From Bacteroidota bacterium (GTDB lineage: Bacteria > Bacteroidota > Bacteroidia > Bacteroidales > VadinHA17), in the NCBI GenBank assembly GCA_022711195.1, contig JAKLFN010000130.1:1-6229 (forward strand): a DNA stretch of 6,229 nt. Direction: 5' to 3'. The position numbers and the translations under genes were made by a program. Positions 6,229-6,229 of the stretch are shown here, piece by piece; positions within the stretch are counted from its first letter, which is position 1; each line of letters opens with the position of its first letter. The notes below the pieces were generated by a model. It was not told the origin of the DNA. It did not search any database and worked only from the letters and a program-made list of their open reading frames with translations.

Positions 6229-6229
6229 T

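Overview
The window looks like chromosomal DNA from a member of the Bacteroidota, probably an environmental lineage rather than a model species. The reasons are moderate A+T content, almost no Shine-Dalgarno sequences before the starts, and one good Bacteroidota-type promoter (TAAATTTG with ATTG 20 bp upstream). The gene content also fits: a lipoprotein, and a protein joining a c-type heme motif to PD40 and TPR repeats. No rRNA, tRNA, CRISPR array, transposase or integrase is visible.

Layout from left to right. (1) The last 50 codons of an unidentified gene (2-154) lead after 6 bp into a radical SAM protein with a SPASM/twitch-like cysteine-rich C-terminus (161-1225). (2) Convergent to it, with only 9 bp between the stops, is a DNA/RNA non-specific endonuclease of the NUC1 (Serratia nuclease/EndoG) family on the minus strand (1235-2191). 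(3) A short A+T-rich divergent region (2192-2280) holds the promoter and a perfect 9-bp inverted repeat over its -7 element. (4) Rightward from it run a lipoprotein of unknown function (2281-3138), a 130-residue helical protein with a hydrophobic segment (3143-3535) and a papain-family (C1) cysteine peptidase with all active-site residues (3569-4468). (5) The last gene (4507-6228) encodes a membrane-anchored protein with one CxxCH heme site, PD40-type beta-propeller repeats and a TPR-like tail. It ends one base before the window edge.

The most interesting part is the block from 1235 to 4468. A leaderless nuclease lies back to back with a lipoprotein / small membrane-active-looking protein / leaderless cysteine peptidase set, and a palindrome overlaps the promoter between them. 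A nuclease, a protease and a possible membrane-perturbing protein together resemble effector or defence cassettes. That is only inference from domain content and arrangement; nothing in the sequence proves the genes work together. The radical SAM pair and the heme/PD40/TPR gene may be unrelated neighbours.

Two starts are set here at ATG codons rather than at slightly upstream TTG codons: 2281 for the lipoprotein (the upstream TTG lies inside the promoter) and 4507 for the heme/PD40 protein. There is no stretch over 300 bp without a gene.
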